A stretch of DNA of 64,000 nt from Dryocola sp032000125 (GCA_032000125.1 DAMALH010000001.1:124001-188000), one strand, 5' to 3'; counted from the first letter of the stretch, positions 7,857 to 17,076 are shown. Translations and numbers: made by a program. The notes: generated by a model from the sequence alone, not told the origin.

Positions 7857-8948
7857 ATGTCAAAAACTCATCATATAGCAGTATTGCCGGGTGACGGCAT
7901 CGGCCCGGAAGTTATGGCGCAGGCGATGAAGGTGCTGGATGCCGTTCGTAAGCGTTTCGATATGCGAATTACGACCAGCTCCTATGATGTTGGCGGCATC
8001 GCCATCGACCGCCACGGCAACCCTCTGCCTCCGGTAACCGTTGACGGCTGTGAGCAGGCTGACGCCATTCTGTTTGGCTCGGTTGGCGGCCCAAAATGGG
8101 AACATCTGCCGCCGACGCAGCAGCCAGAACGCGGCGCGCTGCTGCCGCTGCGTAAACATTTCAAGCTGTTCAGCAATCTGCGTCCGGCGCGTTTATATCA
8201 GGGCCTGGAAGAGTTTTGTCCGCTGCGTGCCGATATCGCCGCAAAAGGCTTCGACATTTTATGCGTGCGTGAACTGACCGGCGGTATTTATTTCGGCCAG
8301 CCGAAGGGGCGTGAAGGCGCCGGCATGCACGAAAAAGCGTTCGACACCGAGGTTTATCATCGCTTTGAAATTGAGCGTATCGCCCGCATTGCCTTTGAGT
8401 CAGCGCGTAAACGCCGCAATAAAGTCACCTCTATTGATAAAGCGAACGTACTGCAAACCTCCGTTATGTGGCGCGAGATCGTCAATGAAATTGCCAGCGA
8501 GTACCCGGACGTCGCGCTGTCGCATATGTATATCGACAACGCCACCATGCAGTTGATTAAAGATCCTTCTCAGTTCGATGTACTGCTGTGCTCCAACCTG
8601 TTCGGCGACATTCTGTCCGACGAATGCGCGATGATAACCGGCTCGATGGGCATGCTGCCTTCCGCCAGCCTGAATGAACAAGGCTTTGGCCTGTATGAAC
8701 CCGCGGGCGGCTCGGCGCCGGACATCGCAGGCAAAAATATCGCAAACCCTATTGCGCAGATCCTGTCGCTGGCTCTGCTGCTGCGCTACAGCCTGAACGC
8801 AGAAGAAGCGGCCCGGGCCATCGAAAACGCCATTAACCTCGCGCTGGAAGAAGGCTTCCGTACCGGAGATCTGGCTGGCGATGGCAAAGCAATCGGCACC
8901 GACGAAATGGGCGACACCATTGCCCGCTTCGTGGCACAGGGGAAATAA
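7857..8948 (+). CDS. leuB: 3-isopropylmalate dehydrogenase
   Basis: The ATG at 7857 gives 363 residues, the E. coli length. Family signatures include the N-terminal AVLPGDGIGPEVM, the substrate-binding VRELTGGIYFG loop and the NAD-site EPAGGSAPDIAGKNIANP. It oxidatively decarboxylates 3-isopropylmalate to 2-oxoisocaproate. One base separates it from leuA and two from leuC, so the genes are translationally coupled. Confidence 0.97.
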   Translation: MSKTHHIAVLPGDGIGPEVMAQAMKVLDAVRKRFDMRITTSSYDVGGIAIDRHGNPLPPVTVDGCEQADAILFGSVGGPKWEHLPPTQQPERGALLPLRKHFKLFSNLRPARLYQGLEEFCPLRADIAAKGFDILCVRELTGGIYFGQPKGREGAGMHEKAFDTEVYHRFEIERIARIAFESARKRRNKVTSIDKANVLQTSVMWREIVNEIASEYPDVALSHMYIDNATMQLIKDPSQFDVLLCSNLFGDILSDECAMITGSMGMLPSASLNEQGFGLYEPAGGSAPDIAGKNIANPIAQILSLALLLRYSLNAEEAARAIENAINLALEEGFRTGDLAGDGKAIGTDEMGDTIARFVAQGK

Positions 8949-8950
8949 TC

Positions 8951-10351
8951 ATGGCGAAGACGTTATATCAAAAGCTGTACGATGCCCACGTGGTTTATGA
9001 GGCGGTGGACGAAACCCCGCTGCTGTATATCGACCGCCATCTGGTGCATGAAGTGACCTCCCCGCAGGCATTTGACGGCCTGCGCGCGCATAATCGCCCG
9101 GTGCGTCAGCCGGGTAAAACCTTCGCGACCATGGATCACAACGTTTCCACGCAGACAAAAGACATCAACGCCTCAGGCGAAATGGCCCGCATTCAGATGC
9201 AGGAATTGATGAAAAACTGCAAGGCATTCGGCGTTGAGCTGTATGACCTGAACCACCCGTATCAGGGCATCGTCCACGTAATGGGGCCGGAACAAGGCAT
9301 TACGCTGCCGGGCATGACCATCGTGTGCGGCGACTCCCATACCGCCACCCACGGTGCCTTTGGCGCGCTGGCGTTTGGTATCGGCACCTCCGAAGTAGAG
9401 CACGTGCTGGCAACGCAAACCCTGAAACAGGGCCGCGCCAAAACCATGAAGATTGAGGTCACCGGCACTGCGGCACCGGGCATCACTGCCAAAGACATCG
9501 TGCTGGCGATCATCGGTAAAACCGGCAGCGCCGGCGGCACCGGCCACGTAGTGGAATTCTGCGGTAGCGCCATCCAGGCCCTGAGCATGGAAGGCCGCAT
9601 GACGCTGTGCAATATGGCAATCGAAATGGGCGCCAAAGCGGGTATCGTTGCGCCGGATGAAACCACCTTCAGCTACGTGAAAGGCCGTCTGCACGCGCCA
9701 AAAGCCGAAGACTGGGACGAGGCGGTTGCCTGGTGGAAAACCTTCAGCACGGATGAAGGCGCCAGGTTCGATACCGTTGTAACCCTGGATGCCGCGGATA
9801 TCGCACCGCAGGTCACCTGGGGCACCAATCCTGGGCAGGTTATCTCCGTTACCGAAAAGATTCCCGATCCACAATCCTTCGCCGATCCGGTCGAGCGAGC
9901 CTCTGCCGAGAAGGCGCTGACGTATATGGGCCTGCAGCCGGGTATTCCGTTAACCGAAGTGGCGATCGACAAAGTGTTTATCGGCTCGTGCACCAATTCA
10001 CGTATTGAAGATTTACGTGCCGCGGCGCAAATCGCCAGGGGGCGTAAAGTCGCGCCGGGCGTGCAGGCGCTCGTCGTGCCGGGGTCCGGTCCGGTAAAAG
10101 CGCAGGCGGAAGAAGAAGGGCTGGATAAGATCTTCATCGAAGCCGGCTTCGAATGGCGTTTGCCCGGCTGCTCAATGTGCCTGGCGATGAACAACGATCG
10201 GCTGGAACCGGGTGAACGCTGCGCCTCTACCAGCAACCGTAACTTTGAAGGCCGCCAGGGCCGTGGCGGGCGCACCCACCTGGTCAGCCCGGCCATGGCG
10301 GCGGCGGCGGCCGTTGCCGGTCATTTTGCTGACATCCGCACGTTGAAATAA
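8951..10351 (+). CDS. leuC: 3-isopropylmalate dehydratase large subunit
   Basis: 466 residues, the E. coli length. An aconitase-family [4Fe-4S] enzyme with cluster cysteines at 347 (GSCTNSR), 407 and 410 (GCSMCLAMN). With LeuD it isomerises 2- to 3-isopropylmalate. It lies in tight operon spacing after leuB, and leuD follows after 11 bp. Confidence 0.97.
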   Translation: MAKTLYQKLYDAHVVYEAVDETPLLYIDRHLVHEVTSPQAFDGLRAHNRPVRQPGKTFATMDHNVSTQTKDINASGEMARIQMQELMKNCKAFGVELYDLNHPYQGIVHVMGPEQGITLPGMTIVCGDSHTATHGAFGALAFGIGTSEVEHVLATQTLKQGRAKTMKIEVTGTAAPGITAKDIVLAIIGKTGSAGGTGHVVEFCGSAIQALSMEGRMTLCNMAIEMGAKAGIVAPDETTFSYVKGRLHAPKAEDWDEAVAWWKTFSTDEGARFDTVVTLDAADIAPQVTWGTNPGQVISVTEKIPDPQSFADPVERASAEKALTYMGLQPGIPLTEVAIDKVFIGSCTNSRIEDLRAAAQIARGRKVAPGVQALVVPGSGPVKAQAEEEGLDKIFIEAGFEWRLPGCSMCLAMNNDRLEPGERCASTSNRNFEGRQGRGGRTHLVSPAMAAAAAVAGHFADIRTLK

Positions 10352-10362
10352 AGGAAAACACC

Positions 10363-10968
10363 ATGGCAGAGAAATTTACCCAACATACCGGCCTGGTCGT
10401 TCCGCTGGATGCTGCAAACGTTGATACCGACGCGATTATCCCGAAGCAGTTTTTGCAAAAGGTCACCCGCACCGGTTTTGGCGCGCACCTGTTCAACGAC
10501 TGGCGTTTTCTGGACGATGCAGGCCAGCAGCCTAACCCGGAATTCGTACTGAATTTCCCGGTTTACAAAGGCGCCTCCATCCTGCTGGCGCGTGAAAACT
10601 TCGGCTGCGGCTCTTCCCGTGAGCACGCGCCCTGGGCGCTGACGGATTACGGCTTTAAGGTGGTTATCGCACCAAGCTTTGCGGATATATTCTACGGCAA
10701 CTCGTTCAACAACCAGCTTCTGCCGGTCGCGCTGAGCGAAGAAGAAGTCGATGAGATGTTTAAGCTGGTCGCGGCAAATCCGGGCATGAGCTTCGTGGTC
10801 GATCTGGAAGCTCAAACCGTGAAGGCAGGCGAGAAAACGTATTCCTTTACGATTGATACGTTCCGCCGACACTGCATGTTAGAAGGGCTGGACAGCATTG
10901 GCCTGACGCTACAGCACGAAGACGCGATTTCGACTTACGAACGCAAGCAGCCGGCGTTTATGCGTTAA
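10363..10968 (+). CDS. leuD: 3-isopropylmalate dehydratase small subunit
   Basis: 201 residues, the E. coli length. It carries the swivel-domain signature NFGCGSSREHAPWAL (near residues 80-95). It forms the heterodimer with LeuC and is the last gene of leuLABCD. It is followed at once by a terminator hairpin that is duplicated around a small inserted element (10974-11127). Confidence 0.97.
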   Translation: MAEKFTQHTGLVVPLDAANVDTDAIIPKQFLQKVTRTGFGAHLFNDWRFLDDAGQQPNPEFVLNFPVYKGASILLARENFGCGSSREHAPWALTDYGFKVVIAPSFADIFYGNSFNNQLLPVALSEEEVDEMFKLVAANPGMSFVVDLEAQTVKAGEKTYSFTIDTFRRHCMLEGLDSIGLTLQHEDAISTYERKQPAFMR

Positions 10969-10973
10969 TAAAA

Positions 10974-10993
10974 AGGGCGCTTAAGGCGCCCTT
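10974..10993. repeat. Terminator copy 1 flanking small element A
   Basis: AGGGCGCTTAAGGCGCCCTT, a 20-bp palindromic hairpin 5 bp after the leuD stop, repeated exactly at 11108-11127. The downstream copy retains the T run, so this copy is read as one half of a target-site duplication. Confidence 0.8.
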
Positions 10994-11107
10994 GAGAGTG
11001 ATAACAAAGCTTCCAGCGTGACAAAACTAACAAGCGCCGTCATTTAAAAACAAGGAAAATCACAAAGAAGGAAAAATCACGCTTTTTTCTTCTTTGTCAG
11101 CAATCGG
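10994..11107 (+). mobile_element. Small palindromic element, copy A (114 bp)
   Basis: Non-coding element about 87% identical, by hand alignment, to copy B (37880-38019, opposite strand), apart from a 26-bp gap. The ends form imperfect inverted repeats (GAGAGTGATAACAAA at the left; TTTGTCAGCAA near the right). An internal stem pairs ACAAAGAAGGAAAAA with TTTTTTCTTCTTTGT (about 11061-11098). It lies between the convergent genes leuD and setA and is flanked by a perfect 20-bp duplication of the local terminator. It resembles a MITE; I do not know a name for it. Confidence 0.75.
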
Positions 11108-11132
11108 AGGGCGCTTAAGGCGCCCTTTTTTA
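11108..11132. terminator. leuD/setA terminator (second hairpin copy)
   Basis: AGGGCGCTTAAGGCGCCCTT followed by TTTTAG: a complete intrinsic terminator for leu operon transcripts. The element-side hairpin at 10974 lacks the T run. On the minus strand it could also end setA transcripts, though without a good T run. Confidence 0.85.
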
Positions 11133-12308
11133 GATGTTTTGCACCCGGCTCGTTAGCGCCAGCGCCGCCACCGAAAGCCCGGCAATCAACCAGTACACGG
11201 AATAGTGACCAAAGCTTTCCGCAAGCGCGCCCTGTAGTACACCCGCCAGTATCACCCCGGTCGAAATACTGTTCGTAAAAAGCGTCGTTGCAGAACCAGG
11301 ACGCCCCGGCATTAAATCCTGAAACCAAAGCATGCCGATCCCGGCCACTATACCGATAAACACCGCGTTAAAAAGCTGCAAAATCAGTAACGCAGCGCGG
11401 CTGTGGAACATAATCAACCCAACGTAGAACAGCACGCCTGCGGCCACGGCAATCACCATCAGGCGCCGCTTCCCGAAACGCTTCACGTAATAGCCCGCCA
11501 GAATCATCGCCGGGATTTCGAGGCCTGCCGCCGTTCCCATCAACAGACCGGCAAGGGATTCAGGCAACCCTAAATCACCGCTGATCCACAGCGGCATGTC
11601 GATGATATACATGGTGTTGCAGGTCCACATCAGCATCGAGGCGATAAACAGCATGCGTACATTTTTATCTTTCCAGCCGCCAACCTGCGTGAGCGCCACG
11701 TCGGCAGGCTGCTCAATTCGAGCGACGGAAGGTAAGGCAAAGAAAATAAGCGCCAGCGAGATAACGAAAATTCCCGCCGCAATAAGAAACATGGCGGTAA
11801 AGCCGTAATTCAGCGCCAGCATAAAAGAGAGCGGCGGGCCGATAACCCAGGCAAGCGAGAGCTGGGCGCGCATCACCGAGCTGAACATCACTACTTCACG
11901 CGCGGAGCTGTCCGCATATTCGCGCGCCAGGGCAAAAATCTGCGGCATAGCCGTATTTGCGACGGAGGCGAACAGCACGCCGACGGTGATTAACGTCAGG
12001 TAATGGCGATTAAAAGCGAACAGCACGCAGTTCGCCACCGCCATGAGGCAACACAACATTATTAATTTGCGCCTGTCGCCCCGGTTATCAGAGCGGCTGG
12101 CAAGCAGCAGGCTGACCAGAATACCGGCCACGGCGTTAACGGTATAAAACAGGCCAACCCAGAAGGGACGGGCTTCCACCTCACGCGATAAAAACAGGCT
12201 GAGCGTTGGTGCCTGAAGCGCCCCCGCAATGCCCATCATAAAAGCAACTACCATAAAAGCGGCGTACACCGGGTTAATACGTCGTCCTTTGGTGAGAAAC
12301 CAGGCCAT
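11130..12308 (-). CDS. setA: Sugar efflux transporter SetA
   Basis: 392 residues, the E. coli SetA length. A 12-helix major-facilitator protein with the loop RSDNRGDRRKL (near residues 72-82) between helices 2 and 3. SetA exports glucose, lactose and non-metabolisable glycosides and is induced during glucose-phosphate stress. It lies immediately downstream of sgrS/sgrT on the same strand (gap of about 50 bp), so readthrough of the SgrS terminator could contribute to its expression. Confidence 0.95.
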   Translation of the reverse strand: MAWFLTKGRRINPVYAAFMVVAFMMGIAGALQAPTLSLFLSREVEARPFWVGLFYTVNAVAGILVSLLLASRSDNRGDRRKLIMLCCLMAVANCVLFAFNRHYLTLITVGVLFASVANTAMPQIFALAREYADSSAREVVMFSSVMRAQLSLAWVIGPPLSFMLALNYGFTAMFLIAAGIFVISLALIFFALPSVARIEQPADVALTQVGGWKDKNVRMLFIASMLMWTCNTMYIIDMPLWISGDLGLPESLAGLLMGTAAGLEIPAMILAGYYVKRFGKRRLMVIAVAAGVLFYVGLIMFHSRAALLILQLFNAVFIGIVAGIGMLWFQDLMPGRPGSATTLFTNSISTGVILAGVLQGALAESFGHYSVYWLIAGLSVAALALTSRVQNI

Positions 12309-12357
12309 GCACAGGGGTCCTTTTAAACGCGGGCGTTAAGGGTTGAAAGCATAAACT

Positions 12358-12609
12358 AAAAAAGCCAGCAGTTAACCTGCTGGCTGGTGAAAAGCACCAA
12401 TACTCAGTTACACATGATGAAAACAATTCAGCGCTTAACGGCCATCGGGGTTGTAACCTCCCACTGCATTAAGTCTTTGAGCATCCCCAGACGTTGCCCT
12501 GCTGTCAGGCGAGCCAGCCATCCAGACCCGACACCTTGTGTCGCGGCAAAGTATTGACGATAAAACTCCACAGGTGATGACCGTTTCATACATCCTCCTC
12601 GCTTTCATC
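12358..12609 (-). ncRNA. sgrS: SgrS small RNA
   Basis: The minus strand contains the conserved ptsG-pairing core ATGTGTAACTGAGTATTGGT (about 12397-12416), then a hairpin AGCCAGCAGGTTAACTGCTGGCT and a T run ending near 12358. The 5' end is set at GATGAAAGC (12609), which aligns with the E. coli start. SgrS pairs with ptsG mRNA through Hfq to stop its translation when sugar phosphates accumulate. It is divergent from sgrR, its activator. At about 252 nt it is longer than the E. coli form (227 nt), mostly because sgrT is longer. Confidence 0.93.
12428..12589 (-). CDS. sgrT: SgrT, small inhibitor of PtsG encoded in SgrS
   Basis: 53 codons from the ATG at 12589, preceded by a strong GAGGAGG at 12600-12594. 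The core FYRQYFAAT, WLARLTAGQRLGML and LMQW matches E. coli SgrT (43 residues), which binds the PtsG transporter and blocks glucose uptake. This version has about 6 extra N-terminal residues and a longer C-terminus (EVTTPMAVKR). It lies wholly within SgrS, upstream of the base-pairing core. Confidence 0.93.
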   Translation of the reverse strand: MKRSSPVEFYRQYFAATQGVGSGWLARLTAGQRLGMLKDLMQWEVTTPMAVKR

Positions 12610-12676
12610 GATGACAATTATTGGCATAATATAGGGAAAGGTAAATTGATGAGTTTCTGTCTGGAGTTCCCCTTTT

Positions 12677-14329
12677 ATGTCCTCTGGTCGTCTGCAACAA
12701 CAGTTCATCCGCCTGTGGCATGCGTGCTCCGGCAAACCGCAAGAAACCACGCTCAACGATCTGGCGGAGCTACTAAATTGCTCGCGCCGCCATATGCGCA
12801 CGCTGTTAAATGCGATGCAGGAGAAAGGCTGGCTAAGCTGGAAGGCCGAGGCCGGGCGCGGCAAACGATCGCAGCTTGAGTTTCTGTATACCGGCCTTGC
12901 GCTGCAGCAGCAGCGGGCCGAGGATCTCCTTGAGCAGGATCGCATCGATCAGCTTGTGCAGATCGTGGGGGATAAAGCCGCCGTCCGGCAGATGCTGATC
13001 TCGCATATCGGCAGAAGCTTTCGCCAGGGGCGCCATATTCTGCGAGTGCTCTATTACCGCCCGCTGCTGAACCTGCTTCCCGGCTCCGCATTGCGTCGTT
13101 CGGAAACGCATATCGCCCGGCAGATATTCAGCGGCCTGACGCGCATAAATGAGGAAAACGGGGAACTGGAAGCGGATATCGCCCATCACTGGCAGCAAAT
13201 TTCCCCTTTGCACTGGCGCTTTTATCTTCGTCCCGGCATCCATTTCCACCATGGACGCGAGCTGGACATGCTGGACGTGATGACCTCCCTGCAGCGAATT
13301 AACAGCCTGCCGCTTTATGCACATATTCATCAAATCAGCACGCCAACGGACTGGACGCTGGATATTTATCTCTCGCAGCCGGACCGCTGGCTTCCCTGGC
13401 TGCTCGGCAGCGTAAATGCGATGATCCTGCCGCGCGAATGGCAAACTTTAGAGAACTTTTCTCGCCAGCCCGTTGGCACCGGCCCCTACTCGGTGGTACG
13501 CAACAATACTAATCAGCTCAAGATTCAGGCCTGGGATGACTACTTTGGCTATCGCGCGCTTATTGACGAGGTGAACTTCTGGGTGCTGCCGGAGATTGGC
13601 GAGGAGGTGAGCTGTGCGGTGCAGCTTCAGGGCATGCCGGATAGCGAAAAAGCGGTCGAAAGCCGGCTGGAAGAAGGCTGCTATTACCTGCTGTTCGATA
13701 GTCGTTCATCACGGGGCTGCCATGACGGCGTGCGGAGCTGGGTAAGCCACCTGCTCGCGCCTATTCATCTTCTGTATGGCGCAGGCGAGCAAATTCAGCA
13801 GTACTGGTTTCCGGCTTACGGCCTGCTCCCGCGCTGGCACCATACGCGTCCACAGCCCATCGGAGAGAAACCCGCCGGGCTTGAAACCCTCACCCTGACC
13901 TTCTATCGCGATCACGTAGAGCATCGCGTCATCAGCAATATTATGGTGAAGCTGCTCGCCGCACACGGCGTTCGCCTTGAGGTGCGTGAGGTGAGCTACG
14001 AAGAGTGGCACCAGGGCGACATTGTCAGCGATATCTGGCTTAACAGCGCAAACTTTACCCTGCCGCTGGAGTTTTCGCTCTTCGCCCATCTCTACGAAGT
14101 GCCGCTGATACAAAAGTGCATCGACATTGACTGGGACACAGACACCGGGAAATGGCATAAGGGCGAGCTGAACCTGCCGGAATGGAGCCAGCAACGCGTT
14201 GAACGCAATGATATTTTACCGCTGATCCACCACTGGCTGCGTATTGAAGGCCAGCGCAGCATGCGCGGCGTCAGGATGAATACGCTCGGCTGGTTCGATT
14301 TTAAATCCGCCTGGTTTGCTCCGCCGTAG
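12677..14329 (+). CDS. sgrR: Transcriptional activator SgrR
   Basis: 550 residues (E. coli 551). An N-terminal winged-helix DNA-binding domain (about residues 5-105, with LAELLNCSRRHMRTLLNAMQEKGWLSW) is fused to an extracellular-solute-binding (SBP_5-like) domain from about residue 160 on. SgrR activates divergent sgrS under glucose-phosphate stress and represses itself. The intergenic gap to the sgrS 5' end is only about 67 bp. Confidence 0.96.
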   Translation: MSSGRLQQQFIRLWHACSGKPQETTLNDLAELLNCSRRHMRTLLNAMQEKGWLSWKAEAGRGKRSQLEFLYTGLALQQQRAEDLLEQDRIDQLVQIVGDKAAVRQMLISHIGRSFRQGRHILRVLYYRPLLNLLPGSALRRSETHIARQIFSGLTRINEENGELEADIAHHWQQISPLHWRFYLRPGIHFHHGRELDMLDVMTSLQRINSLPLYAHIHQISTPTDWTLDIYLSQPDRWLPWLLGSVNAMILPREWQTLENFSRQPVGTGPYSVVRNNTNQLKIQAWDDYFGYRALIDEVNFWVLPEIGEEVSCAVQLQGMPDSEKAVESRLEEGCYYLLFDSRSSRGCHDGVRSWVSHLLAPIHLLYGAGEQIQQYWFPAYGLLPRWHHTRPQPIGEKPAGLETLTLTFYRDHVEHRVISNIMVKLLAAHGVRLEVREVSYEEWHQGDIVSDIWLNSANFTLPLEFSLFAHLYEVPLIQKCIDIDWDTDTGKWHKGELNLPEWSQQRVERNDILPLIHHWLRIEGQRSMRGVRMNTLGWFDFKSAWFAPP

Positions 14330-14373
14330 CCCAGGCCCTTTCAGAAAGTGCGCAGAGTCATTACAATGGCGCG

Positions 14374-14461
14374 TTCTCAACGGGGTGCCCGGACCATTGT
14401 CCGAGCTGAGATAATACCCGTCGAACCTGATCCGGATAACGCCGGCGAAGGGATTTGAGGC
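14374..14461 (+). promoter_or_regulatory. TPP riboswitch (THI element) of thiBPQ
   Basis: Contains the conserved blocks CGGGGTGCCC, CTGAGATAATACCCG, CGAACCTGATCCGGATAA and CGCCGGCGAAGGGA, closed by TTCTCAA/TTGAGG. This is the canonical thiamine-pyrophosphate aptamer. It ends about 45 bp before thiB and should switch off the thiamine importer when TPP is plentiful. It corresponds to sroA in E. coli. Confidence 0.97.
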
Positions 14462-14506
14462 TTATCGCTCAAAGTCCTTTGCCACCCCTACTTTAAGAGG
14501 TGCAAA

Positions 14507-15490
14507 GTGTTCAAAAAATTACTGCCGCTGCTTGCGCTCGTCGCCGCCCCTGTTTTTGCTAAACCCCTGCTCACCGTTTATACCTACGACTCCTTTGCCG
14601 CTGACTGGGGGCCGGGTCCCGCAGTAAAAAAAGCGTTTGAAGCCGACTGTAACTGCGAGCTGAAATTCGTCGCCCTTGAAGACGGCGTGTCGCTGCTCAA
14701 CCGCCTGCGTATGGAAGGCAAAAACAGTAAAGCCGACGTGGTGCTGGGCCTGGACAACAACCTTATTGAAGCGGCTTCGCAAACTAAACTCTTTGCGCCG
14801 AGCAACGTCGACACCGGCGCCCTTAACATCCCCGGCGGCTGGAAGAACCAGACCTTCGTCCCGTTTGACTACGGCTATTTCGCTTTTGTGTATGATAAAA
14901 ACAAACTCAAAAACCCACCGAAAAGCCTGAAAGAACTGGTAGAAAGCGATCGGAAATGGAAGGTGATTTATCAGGACCCCCGCACCAGCACGCCGGGTCT
15001 GGGCCTGCTGCTGTGGATGCAAAAAGTCTATGGCGACAAAGCGCCCGCCGCCTGGGCAAAGCTTGCAGACAAAACCGTGACCGTCACCAAAGGCTGGTCT
15101 GAGGCCTACGGCCTGTTCTTAAAAGGCGAAGGCGACCTGGTGCTGAGCTACACCACTTCTCCGGCCTATCACATCATTGAAGAGAAAAAAGAGAACTACG
15201 CCGCCGCAGATTTCAGCGAGGGGCACTATCTGCAGGTTGAAGTCGCCGCTCGCCTGGCCGCCAGCAAACAGCCTGAACTGGCAGAAAAATTCATGAAATT
15301 CATCACCCAGCCCGGCTTCCAGAACGCCATCCCAACCGGCAACTGGATGTATCCGGTCACGGACGTGAAATTACCAGAAGGTTTCAGCAGCATTAAAAAA
15401 CCGCAAACCTCGCTGGAATTCACCCCTGAAGAAGTTTCTGAGCTTCGCGCAAGCTGGATTAGTGCATGGCAACGCGCCGTCAGCCGTTAA
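14507..15490 (+). CDS. thiB: Thiamine-binding periplasmic protein
   Basis: 327 residues from a GTG start at 14507, preceded by AAGAGG. The signal peptide is MFKKLLPLLALVAAPVFA, with likely cleavage after residue 18. The rest is a class-D type solute-binding fold (TVYTYDSF, then PFDYGYFAFVYD). It captures thiamine, TMP and TPP for ThiPQ. The 3' end overlaps thiP by 25 bp. Confidence 0.96.
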   Translation: MFKKLLPLLALVAAPVFAKPLLTVYTYDSFAADWGPGPAVKKAFEADCNCELKFVALEDGVSLLNRLRMEGKNSKADVVLGLDNNLIEAASQTKLFAPSNVDTGALNIPGGWKNQTFVPFDYGYFAFVYDKNKLKNPPKSLKELVESDRKWKVIYQDPRTSTPGLGLLLWMQKVYGDKAPAAWAKLADKTVTVTKGWSEAYGLFLKGEGDLVLSYTTSPAYHIIEEKKENYAAADFSEGHYLQVEVAARLAASKQPELAEKFMKFITQPGFQNAIPTGNWMYPVTDVKLPEGFSSIKKPQTSLEFTPEEVSELRASWISAWQRAVSR

Positions 15491-17076
15491 TCCCCGGCTG
15501 GCTGTTTCCCGGACTCTTCGCCGCCACGCTTGTGGTGGCGATAGCCCTGGCGGCAATGTTTGCGCTGTGGTTTAACGCGCCGCAGAGCGATATTCGCGGG
15601 CTTGCGCAGGACAGCTATCTTTGGCACGTCCTGCGCTTCTCATTCTGGCAGGCGTTTCTCTCCGCCGTACTTTCAGTGTTTCCGGCAATTTTTCTTGCGC
15701 GCGCGCTTTACCGCCGTCGCTTCCCGGGCCGCCTCGCTCTGCTACGTTTATGCGCCATGACGCTGGTGCTGCCGGTGCTGGTGGCCGTATTTGGCATTCT
15801 GACCGTTTACGGGCGCGTTGGCTGGCTGGCCTCGCTGTGCGCGTGGCTGGGCGTGGAATGGACGTTCTCGCCGTATGGTTTGCAGGGGATCCTGCTGGCG
15901 CACGTCTTTTTTAATTTACCGATGGCGACGCGGCTCTTATTGCAGGCGCTGGAGAATATTCCCGGTGAACAGCGACAGCTCGCCGCACAGCTTGGCATGC
16001 AGGGCTGGCATTTCTTTCGCTTTGTAGAATGGCCGTGGTTACGCCGCCAGATCCTGCCCGCGAGCGCGCTTATTTTTATGCTCTGCTTTGCAAGCTTCGC
16101 CACCGTGCTCTCGCTTGGCGGCGGGCCGCAGGCAACCACTATCGAACTCGCCATTTTCCAGGCGCTAAGCTACGACTACGATCCTGCCCGCGCGGCGCTG
16201 CTTGCGCTGGTGCAGATGATTTGCTGTCTGGGCCTGGTGCTGTTAAGCCAGCGGCTTAGCAAAGCCATGCCCACAGGCGACAGCCAGGTGCAGGGCTGGC
16301 GCGATCCGCAGGATAGCCTGCGCCGCAGACTTTGCGACGGGGCGCTAATCGTCCTTGCGCTGTTACTGCTGTTGCCGCCGTTGCTGGCGGTGATTATTGA
16401 TGGCATCAACAGCGGCTTCAGCGCGGCGCTATCGCAGCCTGTTCTCTGGCAGGCGCTCGCAACCTCGCTGAGAATAGCCATTGCCGCCGGGCTCGTCTGC
16501 GTAATCATCACTGTGATGCTGCTATGGAGCTCAAGAGAACTGCGTCTGCGTAATCGCGCTTTTGCCGGGCAGGCCCTGGAGCTTAGCGGCATGTTAATCC
16601 TCGCCATGCCGGGCATTGTGCTGGCAACCGGCTTCTTTCTGCTGCTGAACAATACGGTCGGCCTGCCGCAGTCTGCCGATGGCATCGTGATTTTTACCAA
16701 CGCGCTGATGGCCATCCCTTACGCGCTAAAAGTGCTGGAAAACCCCATGCTGGACTTAGCCGGGCGCTACGGAAAACTCTGCCAGTCGCTGGATATTAGC
16801 GGCTTTCAACGCCTGCGCCTTATCGAGTTAAGGGCGCTGAAAATTCCTCTGGCGCAGGCGCTGGCCTTTGCCTGCGTGCTGTCGATTGGTGATTTTGGGG
16901 TGGTGGCGCTGTTCGGCAATGATGATTTCCGCACGCTGCCGTTCTATCTTTACCAGCAAATTGGTTCCTACCGCAGCGAAGCCGGCGCCGTCACCGCGTT
17001 TATCCTGCTGATGCTGTGCTTTGCTTTATTCACGCTGATTGAAAAACTTCCGGGACGCCATGCTGACGCTGACTGA
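15466..17076 (+). CDS. thiP: Thiamine ABC transporter permease
   Basis: 536 residues, the E. coli length, highly hydrophobic, with two tandem BPD_transp_1 halves. Each half has an EAA-type loop: near residue 165 (ENIPGEQRQLAAQLGMQGWHFF) and near residue 430-450 (AGRYGKLCQSLDISGFQRLR). It is the inner-membrane channel of the thiamine importer. It overlaps thiB upstream and thiQ downstream (17 bp). Confidence 0.96.
   Translation: MATRRQPLIPGWLFPGLFAATLVVAIALAAMFALWFNAPQSDIRGLAQDSYLWHVLRFSFWQAFLSAVLSVFPAIFLARALYRRRFPGRLALLRLCAMTLVLPVLVAVFGILTVYGRVGWLASLCAWLGVEWTFSPYGLQGILLAHVFFNLPMATRLLLQALENIPGEQRQLAAQLGMQGWHFFRFVEWPWLRRQILPASALIFMLCFASFATVLSLGGGPQATTIELAIFQALSYDYDPARAALLALVQMICCLGLVLLSQRLSKAMPTGDSQVQGWRDPQDSLRRRLCDGALIVLALLLLLPPLLAVIIDGINSGFSAALSQPVLWQALATSLRIAIAAGLVCVIITVMLLWSSRELRLRNRAFAGQALELSGMLILAMPGIVLATGFFLLLNNTVGLPQSADGIVIFTNALMAIPYALKVLENPMLDLAGRYGKLCQSLDISGFQRLRLIELRALKIPLAQALAFACVLSIGDFGVVALFGNDDFRTLPFYLYQQIGSYRSEAGAVTAFILLMLCFALFTLIEKLPGRHADAD

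Noticed and set aside
10974..11127. Reading the leuD-setA hairpins as ordinary REP/BIME units
   Set aside because: The sequences do not match the REP consensus, and the outer hairpins differ between the two loci while being identical within each locus, which points to target duplication instead.
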